From positions 808,074-872,073 of the forward strand of contig NZ_SJPX01000006.1 in assembly GCF_007860175.1 (NCBI RefSeq): a DNA stretch of 64,000 bases, given 5' to 3'. The notes beneath the pieces are model-generated. The model had not been told where the DNA came from and searched no databases. It was given only the letters and a program-made list of their open reading frames with translations. Made by a program: the position numbers and the translations under genes. Source of the stretch: Rubripirellula reticaptiva. Its GTDB lineage: Bacteria > Planctomycetota > Planctomycetia > Pirellulales > Pirellulaceae. Positions 29,174 to 37,498 of the stretch are shown here, one piece after another. Position 1 is the first letter of the stretch; every line of letters starts with the position of its first letter.

Positions 29174-29293
29174 TCAGTTATGATGGGATGACTGCCAGCC
29201 CCGCAGGATGTCATTGGCTGGGCAATCGCTGCCGCCGCCGCGAGTGCGACCGCAAGCACATCCGGCTAATACTGCACAATCCGAACATGCCAT
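29174..29293 (-). CDS. Possible small cysteine-rich protein, 39 aa
   Basis: A minus-strand frame with ATG at 29293 and TGA at 29176-29174. The peptide has five cysteines arranged as CSDC, then CAC, then DC, followed by a hydrophobic-polar tail ending QSSHHN. The spacing resembles small metal-binding knuckles, and Gly/Arg (GRTRGGG) lies between the pairs. The frame stays open about 30 codons upstream without another ATG. The Shine-Dalgarno is weak (agg about 8 nt upstream). It is too short to be secure and could be chance. Confidence 0.25.
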   Translation of the reverse strand: MACSDCAVLAGCACGRTRGGGSDCPANDILRGWQSSHHN

Positions 29294-29521
29294 CGGCTGA
29301 ACCTGAGCATCGCGAGCCCAAATTCGAATTATATGCCCGCTTGGACTAAGTCCAGTGCAACCCTTTCGTTGCCGTAGCTAATTACCTATGCACGCTGTGT
29401 GGGCACAAATCACAAGGGCATTCGGCCTGGCGTCTTAGTGTCTGTCGATCTGCAAGTGAGAAATCGCTGGCTGAAAACAGGATTTGATTGAACTGGGCAG
29501 GGCTCCCCACAAGAGTGTTCT

Positions 29522-29944
29522 ATGAAACCGAATGTTGGAAATCAGAAAAAGACAATCCGTCGCCTCGTGCTAATCGATGATGACAGTACCGACAACTTCC
29601 TACATAGCCGATTGCTTCAGCGTTCGGGCTTAGTTGACGATCTGATCATATTCGAAGAGGCAGAAGAAGCGTTAAAGTACATCTGCTCTTCCATGGAACC
29701 AGTCGATGTGATTTGCCTCGATATCAACATGCCACGCATGAACGGATTCGAATTTCTAGATGCGTTCGAATCATCATGGGACCCGCAACTCGAAAAACCA
29801 CTTATTGTGATCCTTTCAACGACTGTGGGACCGGCTGAAATCGAGTATGCCAAACGAATCCCAAGAATTGTTGGTGCTGAAACGAAACCACTTAGGCCCG
29901 AACTGATCGAATTTCTCGCGGAAAGGTTCTTTGTTGCAGAGTAA
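29522..29944 (+). CDS. Single-domain response regulator (Rcp1-like)
   Basis: 140 residues comprising only a receiver domain. Acidic pocket LIDDD (about 17-21), phospho-acceptor aspartate in CLDINMPRMNG (about 66-76), the switch Ser/Thr in ILSTT and the conserved lysine in ETKPLRPE are all present. Stand-alone receivers with this long alpha4-beta5 region usually shuttle phosphate within a relay or from a bacteriophytochrome-type kinase. It is the first gene of a three-gene set with a receiver-GGDEF protein (25-bp gap) and a CHASE kinase. That order suggests it competes for, or relays, phosphate from the kinase at 30854. Confidence 0.9.
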   Translation: MKPNVGNQKKTIRRLVLIDDDSTDNFLHSRLLQRSGLVDDLIIFEEAEEALKYICSSMEPVDVICLDINMPRMNGFEFLDAFESSWDPQLEKPLIVILSTTVGPAEIEYAKRIPRIVGAETKPLRPELIEFLAERFFVAE

Positions 29945-29969
29945 CTCTGACAGTGAAGAGGGGCACACT

Positions 29970-30857
29970 ATGAAAAAACAAATTAGCGTCCTACTGGTTG
30001 AAGACCAGCAGGCAGAGGCGATTGTCGTAACACGACTATTATCGCATTCTGCATATGGAAACTTTTCAGTCACCGTTGCGGTAGCGTTAGCAGATGCAAT
30101 CGAGCAATTAGGTAAAAACAGCTTTGACGCTTGCTTGTTGGATCTTGGCTTGCCGGACGGTCATGGCATCGAATCGCTTCGCCAGGTTCGCAGTGTTGAC
30201 GGATGCATTCCGATTGTCGTGTTGACCGGTAACGATGACGAAAACAATGGCTTGACCGCGATCGAGACTGGCGCACAAGACTATCTTGCAAAAGACTTTG
30301 TCAATAGTCGTACCGTTTCGCGTGCACTCCTGTTTGCCATCGCACGCCAAAACACAATGCTCGGACATGCTGCCGATGCGCAAACTGATATGCTGACGGG
30401 GCTTCCCAATCGACGCTTGCTCAGCCGCGACTTCGACCGAATGTCCAACCAGTTTGACCTTCTTTCCGTTGCACTGCTTGATATCGATAATTTCAAAACC
30501 ATCAACGACTTGCATGGGCATTTAATTGGTGACCGGGTTCTGCAACACGTCGCTAGCCTCGTCCGCGACAATGCAGGCAACAACATTCAAGCGGCGAGAT
30601 TTGGTGGCGAAGAGTTTACGCTGTTGATTCCTGACTCAGGTATCGATGCAACGGTTGACTATGCGTCGGATCTGTTATCGAAAATCGAGAATGCGACGCT
30701 GGAAATTGATGGCAAGTCGATCTCGGTAACTGCGAGCATTGGGCTGACGTCTGTCCGCAACGAAGAGGGTCTCGATGAGTCCCTCCGCCGAGCTGACCAA
30801 GCGTTATACAGCGCGAAGCACACCGGCCGAAATCGTGTGTGCGTGAATGACGCATGA
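29970..30857 (+). CDS. Response regulator with diguanylate cyclase output
   Basis: 295 residues from the ATG at 29970, which has a strong gaagagggg Shine-Dalgarno. A longer frame to 29931 would overlap the previous gene and is less likely. The receiver domain spans 1-125 (LVEDQQ, phospho-acceptor in CLLDLGLPDG, lysine in LAKDF). The GGDEF domain spans about 135-295, with DMLTGLPNRR at its start and the active-site motif GGEEF (212-216). GGEEF is catalytically competent, so phosphorylation probably raises cyclic-di-GMP synthesis and affects motility or adhesion. The stop overlaps the next start by 4 bp. Confidence 0.92.
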   Translation: MKKQISVLLVEDQQAEAIVVTRLLSHSAYGNFSVTVAVALADAIEQLGKNSFDACLLDLGLPDGHGIESLRQVRSVDGCIPIVVLTGNDDENNGLTAIETGAQDYLAKDFVNSRTVSRALLFAIARQNTMLGHAADAQTDMLTGLPNRRLLSRDFDRMSNQFDLLSVALLDIDNFKTINDLHGHLIGDRVLQHVASLVRDNAGNNIQAARFGGEEFTLLIPDSGIDATVDYASDLLSKIENATLEIDGKSISVTASIGLTSVRNEEGLDESLRRADQALYSAKHTGRNRVCVNDA

Positions 30858-33418
30858 TTCATCATTACGATAGAACGACCAATGGACTTCGCCAAAAACT
30901 CGAGCGAACCGGTTCGTTTCAATGGTTTCACTGGCTCGTCATCGGGCTTTCGCTGGGATTAACCCTTTTTGCCTGGCACTACGCTCGAGTCCAACAAAAC
31001 GCAAAAATCGAGCTTCAATTTGATCGTGAAGCTGACCAAGCGGTATCGCTAGTCGTCGATCGCATGGCGACCTACGAAGAAGCACTTTGGTCGGGGGTGG
31101 CGTTTGTGACAACCATCAACGGCGAAGTCGACTACCAAACATGGGACGACTACGCCGCATGTCTAAAGCTTGACAACCGGTACCCCGGCATCAACGGGAT
31201 TGGACTGATCGCGTCCCTGGGCGCGACCGACCTAGATCCATTTCTGAAGAATCAACGCGTCAGCCGCCCGGCCTTCACTGTCCATCCCAAAGTTGATGGA
31301 AACGAGCACTGGCCGATCTTTGCCATTTCGCCAATCGCGGGCAATGAGCAAGCGGTGGGCCTTGATATGATGCACGAAATCAACCGTATCACTGCAGCGA
31401 GGAAAGCGCGTGACACAAAGACGACTCAGATCACTGGGCCGATCACTTTGGTCCAAGATGCAACGAGAACGCCTGGATTCCTTTTCTTTGCGCCTTACTA
31501 TCGGACGCCCACATCCGCGCAACACCCCAATGCGTCCGAGACATTCGAAGGACTCGTTTACGCCCCCTTTGTCGTGCGCGAGCTGATATACGGAACGCTA
31601 GAAAAGAGCCGACGACGTATCGGCATTCGTATCAGTGATATGTCGGAAGTCTTGTTCGACGAGCACGTGAAGTCCGATCCCGATTTCGATCCCCGTCCGT
31701 TGGTTCGAAAAGAAATTTCGCTCGACCTGTACGGCCGAACGTGGCTGTTTGATGTCCGAAGCACCCGTTCTTTTCGTCAATCCATCGACAGCAGCCAATC
31801 AACGTCAATCTTAGTCGCAGGGCTATTGATCAACGCCATGCTACTTGGGCTTTTTTACTTGATCTCCAAAAGTGCTCGCCGCTCGCTCGGCCTAGCCGAC
31901 CAAATGACGGAAGAACTCGCCTGCTTTAGCCTAGCGGCAAGCGTCAATCAAATCGGCATCTTTGATATCGACATTGAATCGAAAAAATTCAAATGGAACG
32001 ATGCGATGTACAAACTCTTTCAACAGAACCGGGATTCATTCACCCCGACCTACGAGTCTGTGCTCGGCTGCATCCACCCAGACGATCGCCCGGCGCTCGA
32101 AGCCGCTTTTCGCGGCCAGATTGATGACGGCGAGACGCTTGATTCAGAATATCGCATCCAACTGGAAGACGGCGAAAACCGGCACCTTCATTCACGTGCC
32201 GTGATCTTTCGCGATACGGATGGCCGTGCAATTCGATTGCTCGGGTCAGACACTGACATCACCGAAACCAGAGAAGCAACTCAAGAACTTGATTTGACCC
32301 GTCGCGTACAATCGGCAATCCAAGACGCCGCTGGCGTTTCGATGATTACCACGAACGAGTCAGGCCTCATCCTATCGGTAAACAAGACAGTTGAATCGAT
32401 GCTTGGATATTCGCGTGAGGAGTTGGAGTGCAAGAAAACGCCGGCCCCGCTGCATGATGCTGACGAGATCATCCAACGAGCAGCCGAGCTGACCGAACAA
32501 CTGGGCCGCGAGATCAAACCGGGTTTCGAAGTGTTCACCGCGATGACCGCCGACGGTGCGATGGAACAACGTGAGTGGACCTACATACGCAAAGACGGGA
32601 CTCGATTCCCGGTGCTTCTTACCGTCACGGCAATCCGCGACAACTCTGGAACAGTTACTGGATACCTGGGCGTTGCAGCTGACATCTCAGATCGAAAAGA
32701 AGCCGATCTGGCGATTGCGAAGTCCAACGAACAACTTGCTCGCAGCAACGAAGAACTTGCCCAGTTCGCGTATGTCGCGTCTCATGACTTGCAGGAGCCA
32801 CTGCGGAAGGTGACATCGTTCTGCGAACTTCTTCAGGAAGACTGCAGCGACCAACTCAACGAAGACGGGACGATGTACATGGGCTATATCATGGACGGGG
32901 CCCGCAGGATGCGAAAGCTAATCCAAGACTTGCTGGCGTACTCGCGAATCGAAGAAGGCGATGTCCGAATTGAAACAGTGATCATGAACGACGCTCTTAG
33001 CGTCGCGATCAATGACCTTTCCACGGCAGTCCAAGAATCAGACGCAACCGTCACCTTTGACGAACTGCCGCAGATCTCGGCCCCCCCTTCCCAGATGGTC
33101 CAGCTGTTTCAAAACTTGATTGGAAACGCGATTAAGTATCGCGGCGACGAGAGCCCAAGAGTCCATATCAGTTGTGAATCCGACAACGGAAACCATGTTT
33201 TCTCGGTTGACGATAACGGAATCGGAATCGCACCCGAGTATCGTGATCAAGTGTTCGGCATTTTCAAACGCCTGCATGGTCAAAGCCAGTATAAGGGGAC
33301 CGGAATTGGGCTCGCGATTTGTAAACGCATCCTTGAACGAGTCAACGGCAAGATCTGGATCGAAGACTCGCCCCTGGGCGGATCACGCTTCAGATTTTCA
33401 ATCAACTCAGCAACCTGA
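30854..33418 (+). CDS. CHASE-PAS-PAS sensor histidine kinase
   Basis: 854 residues. A membrane helix (about 26-45) leads to a periplasmic CHASE domain (about 85-280, with the GINGIGLI segment typical of CHASE), then a second helix (about 315-337). In the cytosol come two PAS/PAC units (about 355-480 and 490-612) and a HisKA domain with the phospho-acceptor in YVASHDLQEPLRK (H near 644). The ATPase domain follows, with an N box (NLIGNAIKY), DNGIGIAPEY, FGIFKRLH and GTGIGLAICKRI. CHASE domains bind small extracellular ligands. The ATGA overlap with the cyclase gene supports one pathway. Its ligand is unknown. Confidence 0.93.
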   Translation: MIHHYDRTTNGLRQKLERTGSFQWFHWLVIGLSLGLTLFAWHYARVQQNAKIELQFDREADQAVSLVVDRMATYEEALWSGVAFVTTINGEVDYQTWDDYAACLKLDNRYPGINGIGLIASLGATDLDPFLKNQRVSRPAFTVHPKVDGNEHWPIFAISPIAGNEQAVGLDMMHEINRITAARKARDTKTTQITGPITLVQDATRTPGFLFFAPYYRTPTSAQHPNASETFEGLVYAPFVVRELIYGTLEKSRRRIGIRISDMSEVLFDEHVKSDPDFDPRPLVRKEISLDLYGRTWLFDVRSTRSFRQSIDSSQSTSILVAGLLINAMLLGLFYLISKSARRSLGLADQMTEELACFSLAASVNQIGIFDIDIESKKFKWNDAMYKLFQQNRDSFTPTYESVLGCIHPDDRPALEAAFRGQIDDGETLDSEYRIQLEDGENRHLHSRAVIFRDTDGRAIRLLGSDTDITETREATQELDLTRRVQSAIQDAAGVSMITTNESGLILSVNKTVESMLGYSREELECKKTPAPLHDADEIIQRAAELTEQLGREIKPGFEVFTAMTADGAMEQREWTYIRKDGTRFPVLLTVTAIRDNSGTVTGYLGVAADISDRKEADLAIAKSNEQLARSNEELAQFAYVASHDLQEPLRKVTSFCELLQEDCSDQLNEDGTMYMGYIMDGARRMRKLIQDLLAYSRIEEGDVRIETVIMNDALSVAINDLSTAVQESDATVTFDELPQISAPPSQMVQLFQNLIGNAIKYRGDESPRVHISCESDNGNHVFSVDDNGIGIAPEYRDQVFGIFKRLHGQSQYKGTGIGLAICKRILERVNGKIWIEDSPLGGSRFRFSINSAT

Positions 33419-33463
33419 AACCCTGCCAATGTTGTGCAGAACAGGAAAACTCTAACTGCACTC

Positions 33464-35572
33464 TTAGCGTTCAATAACAACCGGTTGCATCGGACCACCC
33501 GCAGATTCGGCTTCAACCGACTCGAGCTGGGCTACTCGATCATTCGAATCAAGTTCGCTTAGGTGTTCAAGCAAGATCCTTCGCACTTCAAAAACTGCCT
33601 TCGAGGTCATGTGAACCGAAGTGTGAGGCGCATCGATAATCAACTCACTATCCGTGTCATCCATGTGCGCACTGTCGTACTCAACGACTCCGTCGCCCTT
33701 GACGGTTCGCCCGGTTATCAGCGATGGATTTTCCAGAACACCGATGATGTTGTGATATTTAACACCCGGCGCGCGTTTGGCACGCATCATGACGGGGAAG
33801 ATCGGCGACTCAGGCGCCAACGAATCGATTGCGTTGGCTACGGTCAACAGTTCGGTGTCCTTGAAGACAGTCGGGTTCTGCTCGGCAAGCCGATTGCCGG
33901 TTCGAATCGCCATCGTTGGCAATTTGATAAACTTTCTGGCAAGCCAGCGGGTGTAGTCGTTCGCGAACTCGCTGCCACGGTGCGGTGTTCCGATCGTAAT
34001 GACACGCTTGACAGAGGTGTTCGGGCGGAAGAACAGAGTACTTACTAGCTTGTATCGATCGTCATCATCACCGCGTAGCTTCGCGATTGCCTCATCGGCA
34101 CTGCTTGCAGGCTGATTGCTGACGATTTTCCAGAACTCGTCACCGCTATCGATCGTTTGCATCCGACTAACGAGACCGCCCATGCTATGACCAACAAGAA
34201 CCATATCGTCCATCGGTGCATCTTGGCGACTTTCGTCGAACACTTTACGCATAGCGGTCAGGTCCGTCCGCAGCTGTGTCGCCGACAACCAAAATGGTTG
34301 GCCGGACGGATATAGGTAGAACCAAAACTGGTAACGTTCACGGATCTCGGGAAAACTGCGCAAGTCATTGAACATGTCCATCCACGTCATCGGACTGGAC
34401 CATAGCCCATGCACCATCAAGACCGGTATTCGCTTTGGATCATACGGTTCCAGCATGTACAGTCCACGATGGCTTGCCGATTCGTTTGGGTTGAGCAGCC
34501 CTTCGGTCGCCTCGTCCCGCTTGCGATACTCGGGACTATCCAAAAAGTACGCCAACGGAGTCGTCAGATCGGTTTCGAGCGGCACCCACTGATTAGACAG
34601 TTGAATTTGGTTTGCTTTTAAAGGGTCAAAGAACTCTAAAACGCAAACCTTGGATTCGCCGGCACGAGCCCCTTCGTGCGGTTCAACACAGCGCATCATC
34701 GCGCTGACGGAGTAGCTAAGTCCCTTGGGATAGTACTTCTCGCGGCTGTCGCCATTTTCAGGTGTTTTTCGCACAGCGATCAGCGGCACGCCCAATCCAT
34801 AGGTCGTATGCTGGTTGCGCAAAGTTTGGATTTCATAATCGCTCACAAATTCGTAATGGTCGAACTCGTCTGTTTTCCATTGCCCACGCATTTCCGTTCG
34901 CACGACAAACTCACGATCAGGAGTCTTGATTGTGTAGGTCTGCCCTGGCTGGATCTGATTTTTCTTGCATAACAATCGCAATGTGTCTTCAAGCGACTCG
35001 TTGTATAGATCGCATGCGCCACGAAACTGCGGATCATAGAAGTTACGTGAGGTTCCAAGATCATCGCTAAACAGATAGTCGTAGCTGTTGGTCAGCGCGA
35101 TACCGTATTGGTTTAATGCATCGCTGGACCGGCCCGCTTTCTCGGCCTTCTTGCCTTCGACATACGCCAACTCACTAAGTGCGTAGATCAGTTCGGCTTC
35201 GGGGGTTTCTCGGACGCGACTGCGAATTTGAGCAAAACAGATTTTATGGTCGTTCTGGTAAACGTCTTCCAAGTCAAATCGCCGCAGCGTGTGCCAGGTT
35301 CGCTCGCTGACCTCGGGGCCCTTGCGACCGACCAAATGCAGGGTCTGGGTCAAAGCATTATCGCGAAATTTGCGATTTGTCAGGTAGGTCGGCGCCGCAC
35401 ATCCGGATTGCAGCAGAACAAGCACGACCAGCGCGACCATGCCCCCCAGTGGCCTGCGACGTCCGGCAAATGCGCCAAAACCAGCAGGACGCAGCGACAT
35501 ACGAATACTCGGCACGGCCAGCGGCCGACCGTTTCCGTTAGATCGTTTTGGTCCAAACTGAGACTGCATCAT
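33464..35572 (-). CDS. Alpha/beta-hydrolase lipoprotein (esterase/lipase-like)
   Basis: 702 residues. A strong ggagga Shine-Dalgarno lies 9 nt before the first ATG at 35572. The N-terminus is unusually long and basic (1-44) before the hydrophobic core and a lipobox LLQSGC with C58, so the mature protein should be lipid-anchored. The catalytic domain occupies roughly the last 330 residues: VLMVHGLWSSP begins the fold, LVGHSMGGLVSR carries the nucleophile serine, and ITIGTPHRGSEFAND is a lipase-like segment. The region 60-340 is an uncharacterised N-terminal domain. The likely role is hydrolysis of an ester or lipid at the cell surface; the substrate is unknown. Confidence 0.85.
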   Translation of the reverse strand: MMQSQFGPKRSNGNGRPLAVPSIRMSLRPAGFGAFAGRRRPLGGMVALVVLVLLQSGCAAPTYLTNRKFRDNALTQTLHLVGRKGPEVSERTWHTLRRFDLEDVYQNDHKICFAQIRSRVRETPEAELIYALSELAYVEGKKAEKAGRSSDALNQYGIALTNSYDYLFSDDLGTSRNFYDPQFRGACDLYNESLEDTLRLLCKKNQIQPGQTYTIKTPDREFVVRTEMRGQWKTDEFDHYEFVSDYEIQTLRNQHTTYGLGVPLIAVRKTPENGDSREKYYPKGLSYSVSAMMRCVEPHEGARAGESKVCVLEFFDPLKANQIQLSNQWVPLETDLTTPLAYFLDSPEYRKRDEATEGLLNPNESASHRGLYMLEPYDPKRIPVLMVHGLWSSPMTWMDMFNDLRSFPEIRERYQFWFYLYPSGQPFWLSATQLRTDLTAMRKVFDESRQDAPMDDMVLVGHSMGGLVSRMQTIDSGDEFWKIVSNQPASSADEAIAKLRGDDDDRYKLVSTLFFRPNTSVKRVITIGTPHRGSEFANDYTRWLARKFIKLPTMAIRTGNRLAEQNPTVFKDTELLTVANAIDSLAPESPIFPVMMRAKRAPGVKYHNIIGVLENPSLITGRTVKGDGVVEYDSAHMDDTDSELIIDAPHTSVHMTSKAVFEVRRILLEHLSELDSNDRVAQLESVEAESAGGPMQPVVIER

Positions 35573-35785
35573 GCGTCTAGGTCCTCCGGATGAGAGATTT
35601 CCAGCCGAAAACGGACTGGAAACGCATCTGGAGGACGGTTCAAGCTTCCTTGCAAGACATCCGTCGTGGGAACCGACAACAAATTGCCGACTTTTCCAAA
35701 ATCTAGAGACGATGGCGGGTTGATGTCAATGCAGATCCAGCCAACCGCCGTGAAACTGAGCGACGCTACACGGGATCAGTGTCTG

Positions 35786-36163
35786 TCACCGGTCACGCTG
35801 GTTCATGAGCTTCTGCATCTTCGCATTTTGATACCGATGAGTACGCAGGACATCGAGCGCCGCTAACCCAATCACCGTCACCATGCATAGCAGGACGCAA
35901 AGCCAAGCCGCGATCCAAACGGGTCCAGGCCCGACGAAGGCAGCGATGAGGATCAGCAGACCGCAGATTCCGACCATCAGGTTCGTACGGCGCCGGGACC
36001 GGCTTCGGCGCTTGTGATATTGCTTGTCCAAATCGGTTTTGCAGTCGTCTTCGTCACCCCACCCACGCTGCTCATTGAATTGCAGCCACGCCGCAAACAC
36101 CATCAGAGTCACGGCCAAGATCAGCGAACCGGCGAACATCGGGAAACCTTTCTTGATGAACAA
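35786..36163 (-). CDS. Small membrane protein, 125 aa
   Basis: Three likely membrane helices (about 9-27, 63-79 and 80-103), with a strongly basic cytosolic loop HKRRSRSRRR between the first and second. No family recognised. A shorter start at the internal methionine 9 (position 36139) would remove a few basic residues before the first helix and is possible. It reads the same way as the M28 gene upstream (gap 43 bp) and may be co-transcribed with it. The role is unknown. Confidence 0.65.
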   Translation of the reverse strand: MFIKKGFPMFAGSLILAVTLMVFAAWLQFNEQRGWGDEDDCKTDLDKQYHKRRSRSRRRTNLMVGICGLLILIAAFVGPGPVWIAAWLCVLLCMVTVIGLAALDVLRTHRYQNAKMQKLMNQRDR

Positions 36164-36206
36164 GGTGATTCGAAAGCGCGCGCAGTACCTGCAACTTGAC
36201 AGGGAA

Positions 36207-37310
36207 TCACTGGCGATTCAGCCACGAGTGCACGACCCATACGACCGCAGCCATCGACGTACCGCTGCAGTTTGCGGGAACGTCTTGCTCGGTATGCCAA
36301 TACGAAGGAGCACCAATCCCCGGCCGCGGATAGTCGAAGTCGATAATGTCGGTCGTTGGGATGCCCGCGATTCGGTTCAGCGGTAGATGATCGTCTTGTA
36401 TCTCATGGCGAGTTCGCGCCACAAAAGCGTCAACGCCCAGATCGGCCGCCACGGCCCAAACGCTCTTCGTGACGTCCCTCGCCATCCTCAGACTGTTGGT
36501 TTCGTAGAAGACTTTCAATTCGCGGTCGCCGATCATGTCCAGCAAGATCCCGGCTTGATAAGGAATCGCTGGCGGTGACGACTTGTATTTCTCGGCAAAA
36601 AACGTCGACCCTAAAAAGTAATCGTCGCGGCCCTGTCTGAACACAAACTCCTCGCCATCGAACAAAACAATATCGACACCCACATCGCTTGGCAAACCGC
36701 TGACGAATTGGTGCGAGATTTCCATTAGCGCCGCCGTTCCGCTGGCACCGTCGTTCGCACCAACAAAAACCCCGCGACGATTGTTACGATCCTGATCCGG
36801 GAAAGGGCGAGTGTCATAGTGGGCGCAAAGCAAAAAACGTTTCGGACGATCCAGCCCCCATGACGCGATCACATTTGACATTGAAACGTTTGAGCCGTCT
36901 TCGGGGTGCCGAATGTCGAAAGTTTGCATCGAAACAACCGCACCTTGGTCGGTAAAGAACTTCCGCAGGTACTGCTGTTGCTGTGCCATCGCGGCTGATC
37001 CGGACGGACGAGATCCGAATTCGCAAAGCTGATTCAAATAACCCATCGCCCGGTCAGGTTGATACGCCGACGGAATTGCGCCCGATGCAGGCGACAAATC
37101 GACGGGCGCGTCGCTTTCCGAATCCAGAAAGAACCACGCTAACACGGCGACAATCGCGATGACAAAACCGATCGCGATCCAGCGCGCGGACGAACTTGGA
37201 CGGGGCGGAGTGGGTTCCGACGATATTGTCGACTGATGAGACCACGCTCGCGTGTTTTGCCGCGCCGATTCGGCGTCCGCTTCACTCAACTTCAACATCG
37301 CCTGGGCCAC
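36207..37310 (-). CDS. Membrane-anchored M28 enzyme, glutaminyl-cyclase-like
   Basis: 367 residues from a GTG at 37310; an ATG four codons later (37298) is an equally good start. A signal anchor spans about 44-62 and the rest faces the periplasm. Zinc-site motifs of the M28 fold are visible: AHYDTRPF, GANDGASG, LFDGEEF, an aspartate in LDMIGD and IQDDHLPL with the last histidine. The IQDDHLPL-type segment and the late WHTEQD segment are closer to glutaminyl-peptide cyclotransferases than to aminopeptidases, so it may form N-terminal pyroglutamate. Hydrolytic aminopeptidase activity cannot be excluded from sequence. Confidence 0.83.
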   Translation of the reverse strand: MAQAMLKLSEADAESARQNTRAWSHQSTISSEPTPPRPSSSARWIAIGFVIAIVAVLAWFFLDSESDAPVDLSPASGAIPSAYQPDRAMGYLNQLCEFGSRPSGSAAMAQQQQYLRKFFTDQGAVVSMQTFDIRHPEDGSNVSMSNVIASWGLDRPKRFLLCAHYDTRPFPDQDRNNRRGVFVGANDGASGTAALMEISHQFVSGLPSDVGVDIVLFDGEEFVFRQGRDDYFLGSTFFAEKYKSSPPAIPYQAGILLDMIGDRELKVFYETNSLRMARDVTKSVWAVAADLGVDAFVARTRHEIQDDHLPLNRIAGIPTTDIIDFDYPRPGIGAPSYWHTEQDVPANCSGTSMAAVVWVVHSWLNRQ

Positions 37311-37498
37311 CGCTGTGAAAAGTCCATTCGGTCATCTGTAAGTCGTCCATTGTCATCGTTTTGGGCAGCATCGCCACCCCGGACTCAATCCGTCACCTGT
37401 TCTTTGCTGCAATCGCCCGGCGCTCTACAGTGCCAGTACCCGGCCCAATACAGTGCCTGAAACTGACTTTGCAACTCGACCAGAGAGAGAGGACAACG

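Larger units (their letters stand above)
28926..29521. other. Intergenic region, mostly unexplained
   Basis: 596 bp between csrA and the response-regulator operon. It contains a 13-bp tandem duplication at 28937-28963 and a possible 39-codon cysteine-rich frame on the minus strand (29174-29293). I see no RNA gene. The promoter of the signalling operon should lie near its right end. Confidence 0.5.
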
